From Trichuris trichiura (taxonomy: Eukaryota > Nematoda > Enoplea > Trichinellida > Trichuridae), in NCBI GenBank assembly GCA_037903355.1, contig JBAJFE010000061.1, forward strand, positions 62,001 through 126,000: a stretch of 64,000 nt of DNA, in the 5' to 3' direction. Shown in pieces: positions 1-12,500 of the stretch. Numbering within the stretch: the stretch's first letter is position 1; each line of letters starts with the position of its first letter. Made by a program: the position numbers and the translations under genes. Below the pieces are notes generated by a model. That model saw only the letters and a list, made by a program, of their open reading frames with translations. It had not been told where the DNA came from and did not search any database.

Positions 1-969
1 GCGACGTTTGTCATAATGCTGTTCATGTCCCTACTTTCTACGTAAGGTATTAACACATTTCTATATGGACATTTAAAGACCATCGGGAGCATTTCGTAAG
101 GAGCGCCCGTACACTTACGGAAGAAAACTATTGCGCAATTAAAAATAATTTATTACCACATCCTGCAAGCCAACACTGCCCTATAAACAATGCTCCTTCC
201 GAAGAGTTCCATTTATAGATTATTTATAAATGTTAGTAGATTGCTTAAACCAGAAACAAAAATTACAAAGAGCATAAATTAGGAAAGGTTAATTTTGGGC
301 CCATAGTTCTTAATACATACGTTGCTAAACAAGGAAACTTAGTTTACAAATTTAAGCACTTACAGGCCATAAACTATTGTTAATGATTTAACAATTGAAG
401 CTGGCCAGGAAACAAAGCTAAACCAAAGTAGCGAGAATTACGCTATCTAGCAAAGGTGTTAGCAGAGAAAAACGAAAGGTTAGCGCTTACTTGCAAGCAA
501 CCGAAGACGTCAGTCAACAAGCATCGACGAAGGCTCAAACGCGGGAAGACCATGCGGAAATCAGTCCAAATTATGTACAGCATGCTGCTTCACACATAGA
601 CACACATACGGAACCATTTGAGGGAAAAAGAAGAACACAAAAAGCAGTCGACCTGTTCAAGCAGTTAAGAAATAAAGAAGAAAAATAATAACAAGCCTTC
701 AAGCGACCAACTATAGCAAAGGAAGAGTATATCGTTTCGTGAATCAAACACGAAAAAGGCATTTCCGACACGATAAAGAATTGGCGCCATACTTTTACTA
801 GGAATCAAGAACCTAACCGAAACGAGGTCTATCATCCGTGAACAATGAGTCTACAATTTGCGAAAAAGCAGTGCAAATTGGGAACGAGCAAGGCGTGCGA
901 GCCTTCGCCCCTAAAATGGTCACTTCAGACTTAGCAGAGCGAAAGAGAGACAAAAAACTTGCCGGTTAT
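1..969. other. 3' flank of tolloid, no gene seen
   Basis: AT-rich sequence downstream of the tolloid stop codon (minus strand). Only short ORFs without recognisable similarity occur here. No convincing RNA gene or repeat was seen. It probably holds the tolloid 3' UTR and intergenic DNA. Confidence 0.5.
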
Positions 970-3900
970 TCAGTGAACGTAGCTACGAGCAGCAATGCGA
1001 GAGGCAAAACGGTTATTCGCTCTCTCGTTGATCACCGGCTCCAGTGGAGGCCGGGTTGTAGGACCCGGCTGCTCTGTGTATGTGACACCCTCCACCTGGT
1101 CGGTAAGGAAATACTCGTAAACGAAACCCTTTGCTGTGACCGTGTCGTCAGCTCTGAAACGTACGCGCAATACCGAACCGGACGATATGAACATGCTAGG
1201 AAGCTGCAACAAAAACTTTCGTCAATGAGACTCATTTTCGTAAGCAACACACTACTGTTGACCTTGTTTCCACAAAAGCGACCAAGTCGCATGGCATTCT
1301 CCGACTCTCCGTCGTACACTTCAACATAGTCGTATTCGCAATGCACCTCTTCTTCCAGTTCAAAGTTTGTGAATTGGATCTCTACCGACATGCCTTCTTC
1401 GGCTAGCAACGTCCACTCGCAAGCAACCCGATTCTCGTAGTTCGAACCTCCGTACATGGCATGGGAATAGACGTAGCCAACGCTGCGTTCCGCCCTTAGG
1501 GTCCCGCCGCATACTGAAAGAAAAAAAGCGAAGGACATAGGTCGAGCGTAAGGCGAAAGCCTACCGGACGTGTAGTGGGCTTGAAAGCCTTTCCTTTGTA
1601 CGCTGCTGTCCGAATGGAAGAACATGTACAATTCATTCTTGGAGGAAGTTATCTTTTCGGGAGCTTTCGGGCCGCAATACTTTCCTAGGCTAGGCGAATC
1701 GATTGACGAACCATCGTAAAGTTCAATTCTGTCATATGCACAATCCTGGTGAGGTTCGATTTCGAACTCGATGAAGTCCTGAAAATTTGGGGACCAAAAC
1801 GATCAAGCGTCACTGGCAGCGCAAACTACAAGTTGCAATCTATGCCCAGGCGTGGTGACAAAATGCCAAATGCATTCCTTGTCGTTGGGATAGTCTTCGG
1901 GATAGCTAGGACTTGTCAACTGTCCAAAGGCGGCGTTCAATTCAAATTTGCATCCACCTAAGCGAAACGGATGACGCTGTCCACCACAAGACTTAAGACA
2001 AAACGGGATACCCTCTTTGCAGTGATGACCGTCGCTAGCCAGTATGTAGCCGCTTTCGCATTCGCACACGTAGGAACCGATCATATTTTTGCATATTTGC
2101 TCGCAACCACCGTTGTCGACTTCGCATTCGTCCCTGTCTAAACGCGCCAACACTTACTTGAAACGAATACAAAACTATATAATGATTGGCAGGTTCAATT
2201 ACCGGTAAAGTATACCGCCGCAAAACCGCTCTTTTGCACCGAGCTGTCGGTGACAAATTCTATGCGAAGATGGCTTGTTTCCGAAGTGAGCAAAAACTGG
2301 GGCGCTATGCGACCGCAGAATTGACCGTGCACCTTGGCCACCTCGCCATCCCCGTCAACGCTGGTCACCTTTATGTAGTCGTATTCGCAATTGGTCTGCA
2401 ACACATCGCGGGTGACATTGCCCGAAAGGAAAAGTACCCAAGTTCGATTTTCGTACCAAAACGCCCTCCAGGTCGAAATGGGTGAAGTTGAGAAAGATCC
2501 TGTACTGGGAATGAGCCTTGATTTCCCAAACGCAGCGCTTTTTGTTCGGATACAAGTTGGGAAAGTTGGGACTGGTGAGACTGCCATTTTCACCTTTTAG
2601 GTAACCACCGCAGGCGTCTATTTTTTGAAAAAAATATTTCACGACGAGACAGCGACAAAAAAAGCGTATAGATATACCTTCGCAGCTTTTGCCGTCGCTG
2701 TGAAGCTCGTAGCCGATATCGCATTCACATCTGTAGCCGCCAAGCGTGTTGACACACTTGTGACGACAACCATGATTCGTTGTCTTGCATTCGTCAAACT
2801 CTGCAAGAGAAAGTGTATTTTAAAAAGAAAGAAGCGGGAAGAGGACGAGAACAAAAGCTACCCTTTATGAAGTTGAAAGAAAAGCCTGCCTTTTCTACGG
2901 ACGCGTCCGATCCGAAGCGTACTCGCATTTTGTTCGAATTCGACTTGATACTATTGGGCAAAGAATATCCGCACACTCTAGCCAGCACGTCGCCATCGTC
3001 CGCATGGCCTTCCCTGAACTCCACATAATCGTATATGCAATCTTCGTGCTGCTCCAGCTAAGGCATCAATGCAATATCTACGCAAAAGCCTACCAGTCTG
3101 GGATCAATGACTACCTGGAACATGCTGAAAATAATTGCCACCTGATAATCTTCAGGAACGGTAATGTACCAGACGCAGTCGCTATTTGGTGTATAATCGT
3201 AGGGATAATTGGGGTTCTCAATGACTCCATTATCAGCGGTGATATTCCCACCGCATATCACTAGAGTACGAGAACGTGTAAAAGCTTTACAAGCAACAGT
3301 CAACAAGCGCAGCAACCTTCAAAGCCGGCGGCAAAACCGCGACGCTTCTTCTTCTCTTTCAATGCATTCTTTTTCGGCGCATCCTCCAACGATGCTTGCG
3401 CCACATGGTATTGGATCCAAACGCGATGGCTGTTGCTTGTGATAATCAGTGGTTCCACGTATTTTCCGCAGTACCTTCCTGAATTGCGCATCATTTCCAT
3501 TTGCATGCATATTTATGCAAAGCGTATACCTATAAGCGGGGACTTGGCGTACGGTCCGTCCCGAACTTCCAGAAAATTGTCTCCCGAACAATCGGTGCTG
3601 TCCAACATTGATATGTAGGTAAAGTTTAACAAGATGCGATGGCCCCGAGCGGTATTGATCCTCCACTCGCAATGGATGGGCTCTCCTTGAGTTTTTACTT
3701 TATTGTCGTAGTCAGGCGAGCTGAAAATACCGCTAGCTTCGTGGAACGTTTGGCCGCACTCTACGAATAGGAATAGTCAGCGATGCCACCGTATATTACG
3801 GTAATCGGACGAATTACTGGCGCATTTGTACAACGTATTTGTTTGAATTATATCGCCGGGACTAAGGCGGATTCGCTGACCGATCTCAGGTCGTTCGTGC

Positions 3901-4683
3901 GTGCTCGAATCTGGCTTTGGCAGTATGGTATCAAGGTACATAGCCCTTGAAAAAGTATCGCGAGCGTAATGCATAATGCTGGCAAAGTCGTATGATTGGC
4001 CAAGCGAGTTCACCTCGGACGGTTTAAGTTTTTCAAAATTGTAATCCTGACCTGCAACAGCACATTTTCTATGTTCAACGTGACGAGAAACGGAGTGGAA
4101 CGCTCCCTCCATACCTTGCTGAATGTTTTTGTAAAATATGTCGACGTACAGGTCGCGATCCGGTCTCGTATGCTCATGCCAAAAGCCAACAACATGACCA
4201 AGCTCGTGTACAACTATGCCGAATTTGTCGCAATTTTTACCGATCGAAATTGCTTGGGGACCTTCACCCCTTTTGCCCACAAAGGAACAACATCTGCAAC
4301 ACGTCAGCGCGTAAGGGCGGAAGCTTTGCCGGCGGTTCAAATGAGCTTACCCGCATTCGGCAATTGTGAACACAATGTAGCTTACATCTTCGGACGTTCT
4401 GGGAACAAAAGAAACGCAAGTATAATTTTCCCAGTGATTCATGGCACGTCGAAATAGAGCGTGATGGTCGCCTAATGATGAATGATTGCGTGAAGAGAAG
4501 CAATAATTGCCGCCTACCGCTAAAGTTCGCCAAAATTTCGTACGGAATGACTCCGTACTCCCAAAGGCGCTCGGGACGACCAGTTGCAGCGCGGCGATTA
4601 CGTCGCCAGTTGTCCTTCTTATAATGGCTACGAAAGAAAAACAACTCTGACAAATCAAACTTTTCACATTCTTTGTCCATCAC
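970..4683 (-). CDS. tll: Tolloid/BMP1-type astacin metalloprotease
   Basis: Secreted zinc protease of the BMP1/tolloid family, which processes procollagens and frees BMP ligands from chordin-type inhibitors. Sixteen exons (4683-4518, 4471-4351, 4293-4115, 4051-3818, 3760-3530, 3478-3317, 3260-3115, 3057-2862, 2800-2678, 2617-2457, 2395-2203, 2137-2012, 1957-1830, 1778-1565, 1513-1263, 1203-970) give 954 codons in frame. Domain order is astacin (residues about 32-233), CUB, CUB, EGF, CUB, EGF, CUB, CUB, the full tolloid architecture, also found in C. elegans NAS-39. A furin site RRNRR precedes mature [10 protein letters not shown]. The zinc site [13 protein letters not shown] lies at 4173-4208 and the Met-turn SIMHY at about 3967-3981. 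Both EGF modules start with the calcium-binding pattern DEC. The signal peptide and most of the prodomain are missing, so one or more 5' exons probably lie above 4684; the start given is only the first in-frame ATG. Confidence 0.95.
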
Positions 4684-7600
4684 GTGACCTTTAACCGCAA
4701 AGATTTTACACTGTTATCGCCAACTACACTTCAAGCGAAAGATGTTTCGAAAAAGAAATTTCCATAGTAGGACATAAACAGTTCAATGGACTTCGCATGC
4801 TATCAATTTTGGCTTAGATTGCAAAGCTCCCCCAAAAGCCGAACAAGTGGAGAGAACTCATAAAATTGCGACACCGTCCCAAAGCGGAAACGCTTAAGAC
4901 TCACTGTATTCATTCAAACTACTGCGCATTGGATTGCGCTTACGAACGCCTATTGGGATTGCAAAATGAAGAAAAATCCTCCCGTTCAGCAAAAAACGCG
5001 TATTCCAACCAAGAAAAGACAGCTAATCGATTTGGCTTAAATAAAAATGCAAAACTATGCGTGAGGGAAAAGAGCAAAGAGAAAAACAATTATACGCTGA
5101 TACGGGACAACCGAAACACATTTATAAATACGCAAAAGTTTGGGGAATTCCTGTAAACACGCCCTTAACAATGTGAACACCACTTATCGATTTACTTCTT
5201 CCACTTGCTGCCAACACTTCCTTGACATTCGAAATTCCGAATGCGTCATCGAGTAAAAAACGTTACCAATGGACTTGAGCTTTGCCAAATGTCAAACAAA
5301 TCCCCTTTTTTCACTTCTGAACTCAAAGCTTACTAGCATAACAATTACTCTGAAATTTATAGATGGATTGATCTCATTATCTCCGCTGCAAAAGGATACA
5401 GATCATGTAACCCTATTGCCAGGCAAAGGATTACGTTAACGAAATGATACACGCCAGCAAGTTAAGCATTAGCTGAATAGGGAAGGGGCTAAAATTGGTT
5501 AAGTAAAGAACATGGCAGCGATGATGATGCTTTCACACCTGAACAACTCGCACAATTTGACTTACAACCGCTCGTTGAGATATTCTGATCGATAAATTTG
5601 AAACCTTGGATCAATGACGTCAAAACAATTACAACTCGAATGAACAAAATTTAGCTTTGTCATAACGCGTGCATGCACCGTGAAATGATGTCGCACTCAT
5701 GTGTTCGATCGTGACCTCCCTTGCTACTGCTGTTTACAGATTTCAGAGCATTTCTTCGAGACTTCAGGAAAAGCGTACATTATAGCGGACAAACAAAAAT
5801 ATGCAAATGTATCTGCTTACAATTACTGCGCTACGGAAACTTACTTCAAAGCAACACGGTCTTGGCCAACCCAAGCTGGTATTTGACAGATTTTTTAAGG
5901 CAAAAATAAATCGCTGAAATTTAGCTTAAAAATACTACTTCCAAACTGCATCGTTGACGGCGAAGTGGTCAACATATGCCCGTATGGTTGCCTTTTTCTG
6001 TTCTTTCAGTTCGATTTCCGAATGTCCACGTTTGACGTGGCAACGCTAAAGCGTTCCAGTCGACTTGGAAACGATATCGGTTCAGCAGCATTAAATATGA
6101 AACAATTCATCCACTCAATGCCTTCTTGCTTAAACCTAAGACTTACGGTTGTTCCAAAAAAGGGTGCATGAAAAGCTCATGCATCGATTGAGCACTCTTA
6201 AATGCATACAAGAGAAGTCCTTCCGTGCAAATTGACAACGTCAACTAGTCAACTGTCACGCGGGCTGTCAGAACGAATTCATTTGCGCGCGCGCAGAACC
6301 AAGATTTCCTATCTTAGCATCTTTAACGCTCTTTTACGGAGTCACGCTGGTCAGCATTGGCGTTTAAGCTCATATAGAAATTGTATGAAACAGTAAGCGC
6401 AGACGAAATGAAATTCGTTGGCTTCTTTACCAGTTGTCGGAATTCCTAAGGGGGTAACGTGCTTTCAACCAGCAAGATTAACATATAATGCTACTCGAAA
6501 TAAAGCTTGATCCTCAATGGTTCGCAATTTGTGTAGATAATTTTTTAACGCCTTTCGCACTGGCCGACTTCGCGAAGTCTTCCTCAACATACTGTTACTA
6601 CAAAACCCCAAACCGGTAGCCAATACAGGCGAGAACTACTTACTGCCTTGAGTGATGGATGCATCGTCTTAGCGGCGACTTGGAGACATTGCAATGGATA
6701 TCTATTTTGTTTACAAAAACTTGAAAATGCTATCCAACAATTCTCGCTGCAATGTTAACTTTATGAGCTGCGTTAATTGCTCTAGCTGGACATTTTGTAA
6801 TAACGGTCAATGTCGAAGAAATGTCAACATCAAAATTGACGTCGTGGCAATCGTCTGTCATAGGGTGACACAAAGCGAAATGTGCAATTTTTGCATTAAA
6901 GCTCATAAGAAAGACTGTAGTGTTAAGAGCCTCCCTTGAGCTTGAATCTCTACACGACGTCCGGAATTCAGCCTTAAGCCCTACAAGTACCTATGCCTTT
7001 AGCTAGCGGAAAAACAATTCTTTGAAACTACCAACAAGCAACAAAAAGTCTCATCAATGAGTCATCCGAATGAGAGCAAAAGATTCGGCATACATAAAAC
7101 AACTGACCAAATAGAACCGCAGGCGAAATGAAGGCAAAATGGGTATTTTAAAAAACAGCGCTTATGAAAGCTTCAAAGGGTTTGCGTCCGCCGTGACAAC
7201 GAAAGGCAACTTAAGCGACACAATTTAAGAAGCAATAAAACTACGCCAAAAGGCGGTTCTCATAACTCGTTCGCGGCGTGACAGCGAAACGCTTAAAGGC
7301 AGTGCGGATCCCACTTTTTTTTCAAACTTTCAAAAGAGACGCCGACCTCTGCGTGCCTTTGAGCTACCAAGCGACCTCCCGAACGATCGCGACTATAGAC
7401 CCTCTCTAATAGCAGCTGATGGGTTCAAAGCGACCGCCCGCTATGGGCAACCAACTCGCCAAACTTGCCGGCACCTCCCTGAAAACGCGCTTTACAGAGT
7501 AAACAGAGGACAAAATGTGATTCATGTAAAGACTCTGACGCTTCGTGCGCCTTGTCACACCATATAGGCACCTTCGTTAGCTAAAATGAATACGGGCCTC

Positions 7601-9428
7601 GTAGGGAAACGCTATTAAGAATGTTCCCATTGCAAGGGCACAACGGGTTGCTGCACTTAAGACAACTTCGAACCTTAAGTCGCCGCAGTGGAACTTGGCA
7701 CTTATGAATAATATTAATAGAAATTTGCATACGTCAGCAAAAAGTGCGGACAAGGATGGTACCTACCATTGATGGCAAGGAGCGCCGTTTGTAATGATGG
7801 ACGGATGGCGACGGTTGGCCCTGCGTAGAGAATTGTTCCTGAGCATACGAATAGCTTCAACATCCTCACGAGACAAAACAATGTCGGCAATAAAACCGCC
7901 TAAAGAAGGAACGAATTAATGGAGTGAACATCGCTTTGAAACGGGCTAGCGGTCGGGGTACAACGAGTTCAAAACGGTCGAAACGACACCCATTCAGATT
8001 GAGTCTTCAAAAAGAAGAAAAATCCCATCGCGATTGCAGCGGCTCTTAACAGCCGTCGGTCAAGTCTCCCTGGACATCGGTTGCGTTAACAATACGTCAA
8101 CAATGATGAGTCTGGCCTGCTTTTCGACAACGATGACGTCAGATAGTTCGCGTAGGAATAGCAGCGCTCCTACAGCGCCCATGTGGTCGAACTATAGCCT
8201 ACCGCCTCCGGAGTTGTTGCAGCGGTTTTTTCCCCCAAATTCCCTGCGACGCATACTAACGCGCCGTCAACTGATGCACTCTACAGTTGACGCATGAACA
8301 TCAGGTGCCAAATAACTGACGTAACGACTTTGTTGTCGCCAAGGTCGGCCTAAGCGGCAGAGCAGCTACCACGTTTGGCAACGGAGGACTAATGACCGCT
8401 GCGCCTCAAAAAACCGGAACCATTGAATTCGTGCCTTCCAAGAAGACGGCACGTCTAAGGCAGTTAAGGACAGGGCGCCCCAGAGGCAACCAGCTTTCTC
8501 ATGGAGCCTTTTCCGTTGAAGCGTTGTTAATCGGTCGTTGGAACCATTCTGACACCCGCTATCGCCTGTCATCTCAAACGCTCAACAGTCTACACGCAAC
8601 AAAGAGCAAAAAAAAGGAAGAAAACGCTGTCGCTGAGCGTAGCGCGCAAGGTTCATTGCCTGAGAATAAAGAAAGCTATTCGGACGACCGTTCAGACGGG
8701 ATCTCAGGCAAAATGGACGACGGGTCAGTGAACATCTCCCTGATGGCCCTGTCACGGATGTCCGTGGCGCAACTCCATTGCAGCAGCAAGCAAAGACCCA
8801 AAGGTACAAGGGTGCTCGAACAAGGTAAGGCCGGTCGGTCGCTCGTCTGGCCACAAATTCAGGTCATTCCTAAGAAAAGCTAGTCTCGAACAAAAACTCT
8901 CGTAGCCGTGTCGGCTCGGTTCAGTGGAACCATCGATCAGAGGGCGCCGGCATGGGGTACGCCCTCCACTTCCTCGCGCCCTCGGGGTTTCAATGGCTTT
9001 TAGAGGCACGAAAATAGCTTTCCGATCACTTGCGCCGTTTCAGGAACGATTTTTCTAAACGCTGTTTTCCAACTGAAGTCGCCCCAGGCGAGCCCAAATC
9101 GATACCCTATAGCTGGCCAGGCTTTGAAAAGTAACACGAAAGTTGACTATTTGACGTTCGACCGTCGCGAGGGATCGCTTTCGTCGATAATCGCACAGCT
9201 GAACGTGCGCAAAGCGGGATCGACGAAGGAGCATGGTCAAGCGTAGCTTAATCGTATTTCTGCCAGGAAGGAAAAGAGAATGGGCAAAATTCCATCGTTA
9301 AAACAAACAATGATCGCGCATTGATCGACACTCGGTCATTTGACCAAAATTAAGTGCCATTTGGATGGATGACCAAAACAGCAGCCTTATCGCCAATATA
9401 TTATCGTTGTATAGGTAGAATCGCTTAC
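4684..9428. other. Gene-poor tract, nothing recognised
   Basis: No ORF here resembles a known family. The longest (8392-8883 +, 163 codons; 4866-5156 +, 96 codons) have biased or patternless composition and no supporting splice pattern. The missing 5' exons of tolloid may lie near the low-coordinate end. The part from about 7.2 kb upward looks less AT-rich than its surroundings. Confidence 0.4.
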
Positions 9429-9591
9429 CTGCCTTGCTGATATCCAAATAAAGGTCATTTGAACTAAGATAAGGAAAGCGACTGTTCAACAATTCTTCGG
9501 TTGTCCATTTTTTAGCACTGCACAGTGACCACAAGGAACAGCCGGTCAGCGTGACGAGCAGCATAAGTTGGCCAAAAGTTGACCAAGTCAT
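9429..9591 (-). CDS. Possible first coding exon of a secreted protein
   Basis: I do not recognise this gene. An ATG at 9591 opens a 54-codon frame. It begins with a good signal peptide (hydrophobic core LMLLVTLTGCSLWSL, likely cut after LCSA) and continues with a plausible soluble segment, KKWTTEELLNSRFP. The frame stops at a strong donor, GGCAG|GTAAGCG, at 9428/9429, as expected for a 5' exon in a window full of GT..AG introns. No convincing downstream exon was found at lower coordinates, so the gene would need longer introns than its neighbours. It could also be a chance ORF. Confidence 0.35.
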
Positions 9592-12500
9592 CTTGGACGA
9601 ACAAAGATGAACACCGACGACGTTGCCGGGCGCGGATTTGTTGTGGAAATAAGCGCGCAAGGCGGCCAAGCTTCACAGGCGGTGTTTTAAAGCAAATCGA
9701 ATGGCGAAAAAAAGGGATGAGTGAAAATGCGTCCGACAAACGGGAGAACAGGAAAAATTTTGAAACGACGCCTAGCGACGACGACGACGACTTCAAGCAG
9801 CCGCAATCGGAAACCAGCAATGAAACTGCCGCGATGCACTGTAACGTCGGAGAGACTTGTTGTCGACGAGTGTGCGAGCAATATAATATGCGCCCCTTCT
9901 TTGGACCGTTGAACGGTCACCACAGCCACCTACCAACTAGCCGGGAGACGCATAACGAGAAGGTGGCGGTGCTTCGTCCAACGGCACAATACAAGTGACC
10001 ACTACGCTACGTATGATGGCTCTACTCTCGCTGACCCGTAACGGCCAGTCTGATCAAGTTGTCCGCCTCTTGTATAACCAACTAAGTCTGGCTGGCAAGC
10101 GAAGCGCAATCCATTGGCGACCCAAACTCGATACTTCTGCCATCAGACACAATGCTCTTTTAAACCGACAGTGGCGACACCTGCCTTGCAATACTACCAA
10201 AAGTGGCAAAGTAGGCCTGTTTCCATTGCGTCATTGAAAACAATTGCCAAAGTTCGGTGACCAATGTCCAAAAAAACTCTGACCTACCGTCAGTCCAGAT
10301 TAACCAGCGGCCAGGCAGTTGGCAAGAGAAAGGGGACACACAAATTTGCATACTGCTGGGATCCGCAAGTTGTGATGGCATCCAATGTCTGCAACGACGA
10401 ATGTGATGTGACTTCGCTTGAAAATATACGCAAAGCGACGCTCTTTTGAGGCGCACTAACTTTGGCAAGAACTGAAAAGCCCGTAAAGTAATGGGGGGAA
10501 ATTTATACGGCAAAGCGCGGTAGTTTGCGCGGGAAGTGACCTTGATGGCTTAAGTGGGTTTCAAAAATTGTTTTGCTCGAATTGTTCCCACGGTAGGCTT
10601 GAACAAAGGCGAATTAGCGATTGACTTGCTTGCGCTCTCCTATTGACCGAACTGCCTTTCGCCATTGTTCGCTTACGACCTTTGCAAGAGTTATGAAAGT
10701 TGATTTGCGTCCTTAGTTGACGCTTCCCCTCAGCGATAAAGAAGCAACCGGCAGCTGGTCGGAGCACATCGAGTGCACAATAGTCAAACGAGACTACCAG
10801 CCGATCCGGACACGACAATGTCGTGCTCATTTCGGTTCCAAAGGTCTCTTCCCGTACGCAGATTAGAATGACGCGCGCAATGGACGAGCAAACAAGACCT
10901 AAACTGGCGGCACCCTTTAAGTCTACGCTGCAGCAATCCATTCGCCCGACGACGTCATCGAGTGGACAAATAAAACTGTCGCTCGCAGGTGCGATAAACA
11001 TGCAGACGACTAGGCGCATCCTTGGGTACCCACGGCAGGTTGCAACAGCTGGCAAAAAGCTGGGGAACAACCAGCGAAATACGCTCGCGCCCTGTGGTCT
11101 TCAAGTGGCAAAAATTGTCGCTGAAAATGTCAATAATTTTTAAAATTCTAATCCATCATACCCACAGCCAACTGGTCACGCGGCTGTAACGTAAGCGCGC
11201 TGTAGACGCTTCAAAGTTCCTACAAGTTTTGTTATGTTTCCTCAAAAAGCAACGTTGTCTCGCATAGGGTGGGAGCTTCCGTCATTTTACGCAAGCTAAA
11301 AGGGGTCTTTTCAGATTATGCAAATTTGAAACGATACGAAACCTCTTACGGTTGCTGTGACCCCAAGCCGAAGACGGCGACTTCAAGAAAAATGGATTAC
11401 AACGCGATCACGTAACGCCGTACTTGGACGAGCGTGCCTGCACGTGGAAGCTCTGATTTTCGCTTTTTGCCGCGGCAAACAAGCAAAAACGTCACTTCCA
11501 ATATTGTCAGTGCAAATGAGGAATTGGAAACAAAAAGAAACGTCTTCTCAACCTGTTCGATCGCCTGGGGCTGTAGCACGCTTCCGAAACAATTCGCAAC
11601 AGCGCGGATCAAAAGTTTCTCCGATGAACTTTTCCGACACACCGCCGCTAAAGCAGCAGCTACAAAACTGTCAACATCCTACTTGTTGGAAACACAAAAG
11701 ACTATATGGCCGCAAATTACTACTTCTTTTTGTTTTGTGATACTTGCATAATGTGTCAAGCAACATGGTTGTCGCTAAGCAAGCGCCAGACGGAAGGTGA
11801 ATTTTTTCTTCGGCTAACATACGCGAAGTAACGCAATAAATAGCAAGAACACATAACTACTTCCAAAAGAGAAGTACTCTATTAATAATTTGCATATTAG
11901 TCAACTACCCTGGAAACAACTCTGAGGCAGCTGTGCTGTCAGAAAAATAGAACTTTTCAAACGAAAGAAAAAACTGTTGGAACATATGAAAGCTTGACGA
12001 AGTATTAATATGCTGGAAGAAACCACCCCGCGCGCTTGTATTATCATGTGAAAAATATGTGAACGATTCACCAAGCCACATTGGCATGTCGGTGGCGTAT
12101 AGGCAAAAAAGTGTACGTTTTCTTCGAAAACTATTCAATATAGATGAGTAGATATGATCGCGCGGCAGCGCTGAGGCGCAAGCGAGCAAAAAGAAAAGAA
12201 AAACACGCCATCTATTATACGACGAGCGGCATACAACAAAAGCTGGACAGCAGTTCAAGTTAGCGAGAGCGAAATAGCAGCCAGTAGTAATATTTGCAGT
12301 AAAAGAATTCAAAACGCGACGAGCATAATCGGCACGCAAAGAAAAGTAACACTCGTCATTTCAGCGGAGATTATAATACGCAGTAGAGCGCGAATAGTGA
12401 TGAATAGTTTACACAGCATTAAAAAATAATAGGCAAGTGAATTTCCACGCAGCGAGAAAATTAAGTTTACTATTTAAAAGTCGATACCAAAAGTGGAAAA

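Noticed and set aside
838..1329. 163-codon plus-strand ORF
   Set aside because: Antisense to the last tolloid exons, whose CUB sequence and splicing are clear; the ORF product has no family pattern.
8392..8883. 163-codon plus-strand ORF in the gene-poor tract
   Set aside because: No recognisable domain, no splice context, and the opposite strand is also open in places; not enough support for a gene.
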